Source: Rotaria sp. Silwood1 (lineage: Eukaryota > Rotifera > Eurotatoria > Philodinida > Philodinidae). From it: a stretch of DNA of 64,000 bases. This document shows positions 60,001 to 64,000 of this stretch, one piece after another (position 1 is the stretch's first letter; the number at the start of each line of letters is the position of its first letter). Location: contig CAJNOP010000356.1 in assembly GCA_905250075.1 (NCBI GenBank), positions 124,001 to 188,000 on the forward strand, written 5' to 3'. A program made the position numbers and the translations under genes. Below the pieces are notes generated by a model. It saw nothing but the letters and a program-made list of their open reading frames with translations, searched no databases and had not been told where the DNA came from.

Positions 60001-62785
60001 TTCTATATGACTGAACAAGAACAATTTCAACAAAATAATCCTGATGTAAAAATTAAATTTTTTATAACAATTAAAAAAAAAATCTTATTTGTTTTTTGTA
60101 GCTTTATTATGATTATGAAATAGTTGAACAAATAAAAAAATTATATGAACAAATTGTACAAGAATATGAAGAACAAAAATGGGATTTATCAATTGATACA
60201 TTACGTAATAAAATTTTATCATTTGATGAAGATAATCCAAATAAACAAATATATCTTGAACAACTTAATCAAGCTATTCATCAATTGACACTTCAACCAA
60301 TATTACCATCTGAACAAACAACTTATTTAGTTTGGTAATATTGAATTTAAATTCTTTTGAAATACAAAAAAAATAAAATAAATTATGTTTTAGTTATGAT
60401 ATTGTAAATCAATTTATTGATTCATTTGTTGATACTATGATTATTGTTCATCAAAAACTTCAAATTGATGAACCATCAAGTGAATCTTATCCAGATATTG
60501 ATTTATGTATGTTATTATATAAAAAGAAAATAAAAGTTATTTAAATTTATTATTTAGATGGTTATGAATTTGAATCATGGAAAAAATTTTTTGAATATAC
60601 AAAACAACAAGAAAGTAAATGAATTATTATTAATATTAATAACAATTGGAAATTTATTTTTTCTATAGATGAAAAACGTATCAAAAGTGCGGCTGGTGGT
60701 GCAAGTAAAGATAAAAAGGGACCACCACCTTCTAAATTAGAAAGAGGAAAAGTTAGTATTGTTCGAATATTTATTTTAAAGAAAAAGAAAAACGATCAAC
60801 AAAAACATACATAATATCATATAAAATACTAATTCTTTAATTATGAAAATTATTGTCTTCTCAAAGATAGAGTCTATCAAGTTTGTCCTTAAGTCAATGA
60901 TATCCACACTCTGACAGCAAGATCTTAAATACTCTATTTCGGAAATGTTATGCCCGAGTGCGAAAAACTTATGTTGAGTTTATGGGAAATTTTCGAACAT
61001 GAACTATCAGGATTCCGAAACTTCGCCAATTGGCAAATATCCAGGGGGGCGATTTGGCGAAACTCGAATAGATTTTCATTAATGGTAGTGGAAGATTCAT
61101 ATTGTAAGTGATGTACAAGAACTATGCCTAGCATTATAAAAATATACCTCAAGTCACACAGTTAAGAATATAGTTGATATCAATATCTCTAATCAATACT
61201 ACCGTTCTATTAAAATTTGAGAAAGTTCATTGGAAATTCGCCAATTAGCGAAAGTCCAGTTTGCGAAATTCCGGTAATCCGAACTATCAGAGGTATGATC
61301 GCAGGTAGTATATGTATTAAAAATAGAAATAAAGTCAAAGCATTAGAGTTTGTTTTAATACAAATACTAATCTGACACTTTTAGTTATAAGTAAAACAAT
61401 ATCGTACGTTAAGCTGTTCAGAGTGAGATGTTGATATGTATTTGTTTTATGAATTTAAATGAGTATTTTTTCCGTAAAACAAGGTGTTTGAAAAAGAAAA
61501 AGTTGCTATTCTTCATGGAATTGACTATGCTTCCACTCCTTCTAGCTCATATTTCACCTATTCATAATGAGTAACATAAACGATGATTATTCTCGAATTG
61601 TTTTATTTTCCATATAAACTCATACATAACAAAAAAAACCTCTTATCTTTTAAAAAAAGAAAAGTCAAATTAACCATGAATTTAATATTTATGTTATTCA
61701 AGATGACTAGGTCATTTTTTTTAAAGTTCTGAAAAATTATCTTGGATAACGATCAACAGAGATTTTTTACTAATTTTTTTCGAAAATATTAAAAACTACA
61801 GTTTAGTTAAACGAACATTTATTTACAAAATATGATATTGAAATAAACTGTCGTTTGTATTCAAGTCAAGCTATAAGTATTTTACTAGGAAGAGACATTT
61901 CATGTAAAACATTCTTTTGTCAAAAAAAGTTGAAACTACTTTTTTTTTTCGACTTTTCAAAAATCCTATCAATACAGTTGAGTAAAAACAGACAAAAAAA
62001 TTTGATACTATAAGAAAAACGCACATACATCGGAAATCCAAAAAAAAAAAACAAAGATTATTTGTATTAAGTATCATATTGAAGGTCAATTATTATATAA
62101 AAGAAATTTCGAAATTATTTATATTTTAGAAACTAAAAGATAAAAATTCTATCAAACTGGTAACTACTTATCCTATTTCTTTCTTCCAATATCTAATATA
62201 TTTAATATTCAAATAAATTATCTCCACCGCTAAATTATTTATGACCTCTGCTATTTAAAAATATAATTGTTCTAGAACTAGTATTATTTTCTTTTTTTTT
62301 TTTTATAGCAATGTTCATTTTTTATTTTTGTATAATATTTATTTGTTGGAAAACAAAAAAAAAGAATCTATATTTTTGCATTTTAGTCACCAAAAAGATC
62401 TCCAGCTCCATCTCAAGCTCCATCAGCTGTTGGTAAACGTGGAGCAGTTAGTGGTACTGCTTCTCAAATGAGTAAACGATCATCATTTATAAGTCCAGCT
62501 AAACCAGATAAAGAACATATTCAATTAACATCAGAACAATTAGATCAACGTTACAAAATAAATCAAGAAGCATATTTACCAATATATACTTTATTATGTC
62601 ATACACTTGATCATTTAGAACAAGCATTAGATGATTTATCAGAAAAATCTCTATCAAATAATGAAAATACACTTTATACACAATTAGCAACAACAATACA
62701 AAATCAATCATTAAATGTACTTGATATACTTAAAGATGAATTAACACGTAATGTAACATCAATGGATGTAAACAGTTTTTTTTAA
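54054..62785 (+). CDS. MYCBPAP: MYCBP-associated protein (MYCBPAP), ciliary/sperm protein
   Basis: Sixteen exons in phase give 918 aa, close to the usual length: 54054-54165, 54261-54397, 54462-54550, 54628-54784, 54853-55021, 56462-56645, 56718-56861, 56928-57220, 57720-57971, 59657-59844, 59899-60045, 60102-60334, 60394-60506, 60558-60614, 60669-60751, 62387-62785. Family hallmarks are the NQTDRWRERKELLE to SEFWTQQQLIGDD block, TLTRTETGCPPPFETIG, the MSP/ASH-type beta domain ending VGTTVFYYEWQQKPY, SSILPNDTLKLSFVFKS, and PERIHSPVGFYMTEQE. The acidic and lysine-rich parts are species-specific. The protein is associated with the axonemal central apparatus and spermatogenesis in other animals and algae. 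Introns 5, 8, 9 and 15 are enlarged; three of them carry transposon remnants (5, 8, 9). Confidence 0.93.
55214..55250. repeat. perfect 15-bp hairpin in MYCBPAP intron
   Basis: TGGGAAGTTACCGTT, a 7-nt loop, then AACGGTAACTTCCCA form a perfect inverted repeat. It is in the 1.44-kb intron 55022-56461, 5' of the TTAA-flanked element. It may be an internal piece of a decayed repeat. Confidence 0.6.
55639..56327. mobile_element. TTAA-flanked element with C-run termini, about 690 bp
   Basis: TTAA precedes GGGTACCCCC...CTCTTTTTT on the left (TTAA at 55635-55638). On the right, AAAAAAAAGAGGGGGTGAGG leads to CCC and TTAA (56328-56331). The ends are inverted repeats of about 28 bp, imperfect next to the C-run. 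A TTAA duplication is the piggyBac signature, but the terminal bases are not the usual piggyBac ones, so family membership is open. No transposase is visible inside. Confidence 0.5.
57233..57642. mobile_element. hAT-like MITE, family A copy 2, 410 bp, in MYCBPAP intron
   Basis: The element shares terminal repeats and core with 21292-21763, but about 60 bp of the left GC-rich arm is missing and the last base is T rather than G. An exact 8-bp duplication ATATGAAA flanks it (57225-57232 and 57643-57650). It begins 12 bp after the 5' splice site of intron 57221-57719, so the donor GTAAAT is intact. Removing the insert would leave an 81-bp intron, typical for this gene. Confidence 0.92.
58487..58682. 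mobile_element. hAT-like MITE, family C, 196 bp, in MYCBPAP intron
   Basis: Terminal repeats are CAGTGGCGGATTTAGG and the complement of CAGCGGCGGATCTAGG. The target duplication TGTGAGAC lies exactly outside both ends (58479-58486 and 58683-58690). The ends match a widespread animal hAT terminus type. Non-coding. Confidence 0.88.
59137..59292. mobile_element. hAT-like MITE, family D, 156 bp, in MYCBPAP intron
   Basis: The ends CAGTGTTTTATCCAG and CTGCATAAAACACTG are inverted repeats. CACCCATA flanks both ends (59129-59136 and 59293-59300). A related scrap (GATAAAACACACTG) lies just upstream at 59106-59120, perhaps an older insertion. Non-coding. Confidence 0.85.
59505..59526. repeat. (TA)n microsatellite
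   Basis: A run of about ten TA units lies inside the MYCBPAP intron 57972-59656. Confidence 0.7.
60752..62386 (+). other. 1.6-kb last intron of MYCBPAP
   Basis: The intron lies between LERGK and SPKRSPAPSQ, in phase. It contains GC-leaning, repeat-like stretches near 61010-61065 and 61245-61290 (CGCCAATTGGC, CGCCAATTAGCG) that may be an old element, but I could not define ends. I see no gene. Confidence 0.5.
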
Positions 62786-64000
62786 ATAATTAAATAAATA
62801 GAAAAAATAAAATATTTATCATTAATTGAAATTATGTTAAGATTATCCCATGTCCTTTGAATCGGCTAAAAATTGCCGATTAATTCCGATTCATCGAAAC
62901 GATAATCGTGAGCTGAATCGCCGATTACTTCAGTGATTTTTACGATAAATCGTGATTTTATGCAAGATTTAACCGTCTGTTTACTGATATTTTCTACTAT
63001 TTCATTGGTTCTTTTGGAGACACATATTTGGATTTTTTTCTTGAATTTAATTCAATTTTTTTTTTTGTTCTCAAGATCCAAGCCGATCAGATCGTGCGAT
63101 CTGTCCGATTCTTATCAGACCGCTTCAGTGTAGTCCTCTACAGATCATGGATCGGGATTGGCATTTCCTTGATTAAAAATAACCAAGAAATAATTTCTCA
63201 GAAAAGTATATTTCGAAAACTTATTTGTTATGCATTGAATGGCGTTGTTTATATATCCGTGTGTGTTCATAACAAAACGATGAATGAATAATTGTCATGA
63301 TTTATCAATGATTTTTGAAAATCAGCTCTTCTCCCATAATCGCGATAAAATCTGATATAATCGTCGATCTTTTAAAGAAATAGGATAAATCACGATTTTA
63401 CGCCAATTTTTTAGAAAATCTCGGTGATTCTTACGACATGGGAATGCGTAGAAATTTTCCAATTTTCGATTATTTTTCGTTGATATTGTGATGAATTAAT
63501 TAAGCAAACAGAAGTAAAGAGAAACATTCCATTGCATCTTCTAAAATTAATAGTATCATGAGTAAGTCCGAGTAGTACTCTCAATGTAATTATTGTTCAA
63601 TCGATGAAAAATAAGTATCATAATATTTAAATTTAACAAAAAGAATATCAATCATTATTATTGACATTATTTGATGAATTTACAATTTGCTTATATTCTA
63701 CTAAAAATTCTATTGACTTCATTTTATTTAACATATCATAAAGTATTTCTATCTTTGATATTCTTAAATAATATATGTAGTGCATATGAAAGATGACATC
63801 TATTAAATCATATTGATTTTTCGATATCAATAATTTCTGCATAGATGTTCGATGAATTAAAATAGATGAGAATGATTAAAAAAAACAATTGAGTATTTTA
63901 ATTGATAGTTTAAGCACTTCGTATAGTTATTTTTGATAATAGTTTCATGTAAATTCCATAGTTCTATGAAATATCAACGTATGTTGGATAAACTCTGGTA
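62786..64000. other. right flank after MYCBPAP, with a possible repeat element
   Basis: No exon is supportable. A stretch bounded by CCCATGTC (62847) and GACATGGG (63435-63442) has loosely inverted ends and repeated AATCG(C/G)CGATT/CACGATTT motifs. It may be a degraded non-autonomous element. I found no target duplication. Confidence 0.4.

Noticed and set aside
61010..61290. CGCCAATT-containing stretches in the last MYCBPAP intron as a possible transposon.
   Set aside because: The two halves resemble each other only in part, and no terminal repeats or target duplication could be defined.
1..64000. Search by eye for tRNA or rRNA genes, a CRISPR array, bacterial operons or a spliced-leader RNA gene.
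   Set aside because: None seen. The intron structure shows nuclear eukaryotic DNA, and no cloverleaf-type A/B boxes or regular spacer arrays stood out.

Overview
This is eukaryotic, intron-rich, AT-rich nuclear DNA. The coding genes use canonical GT-AG introns, mostly about 45-80 bp, with occasional introns of 1-2.3 kb that carry transposon remnants. I infer an invertebrate, most likely a bdelloid rotifer (order of 0.7 confidence). The grounds are compact introns, an animal gene set (transmembrane adenylyl cyclase, KATNIP, MYCBPAP, a DNA-repair type PARP), bacterial-type genes in one arm, and repeated degenerate tracts of TGTGGG/CCCACA, which is the telomeric repeat I recall being reported for Adineta. 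No species call is possible from sequence alone.

Layout. Positions 1-27 kb form an accessory, probably subtelomeric-like arm. It is gene-poor and repeat-rich. It holds an RBBP6-like DWNN/zinc-knuckle gene (minus, 2517-1426), a LURP-one-related gene (minus, 10927-9346), an intact secreted PHB-depolymerase-type esterase with two FN3 domains and a signal-peptide exon (plus, 12957-14887), a secreted protein of unknown function (15645-16223), a broken S9 peptidase (about 16499-17190), a DeSI/PPPDE peptidase gene with an in-frame stop (19129-19885), and a decayed hAT-transposase-like stretch (about 20.7-22.6 kb, minus). Telomere-like tracts occur at about ten places in the first 19 kb, and I see none further right.

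Positions 27-63 kb form the core metazoan arm, with four large multi-exon loci whose exon phases I traced from end to end: a class III adenylyl cyclase (plus, 27274-37792, 21 exons, 1178 aa); KATNIP (minus, convergent with the cyclase), apparently split into two reading units, 46698-45646 (N-terminal part) and 45549-38023 (DUF4457-type repeats, 778 aa); a PARP (plus, 47544-51405, 14 exons, 709 aa) with the unusual order WWE-WWE-WGR-regulatory-catalytic; and MYCBPAP (plus, 54054-62785, 16 exons, 918 aa).

Mobile DNA. At least five short non-autonomous hAT-like elements are bounded by exact 8-bp target duplications (21292-21763, 50123-50644, 57233-57642, 58487-58682, 59137-59292). Four of them lie in introns. 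There are also fold-back elements (6281-6820; 34827-35030, with an 8-bp duplication) and a TTAA-flanked element (55639-56327). The strongest candidates for something undescribed are the WWE-PARP2 fusion, the split KATNIP locus and the recurrent inverted pairs of telomere-like tracts. The genes do not form an obvious single pathway, though KATNIP and MYCBPAP are both ciliary proteins.
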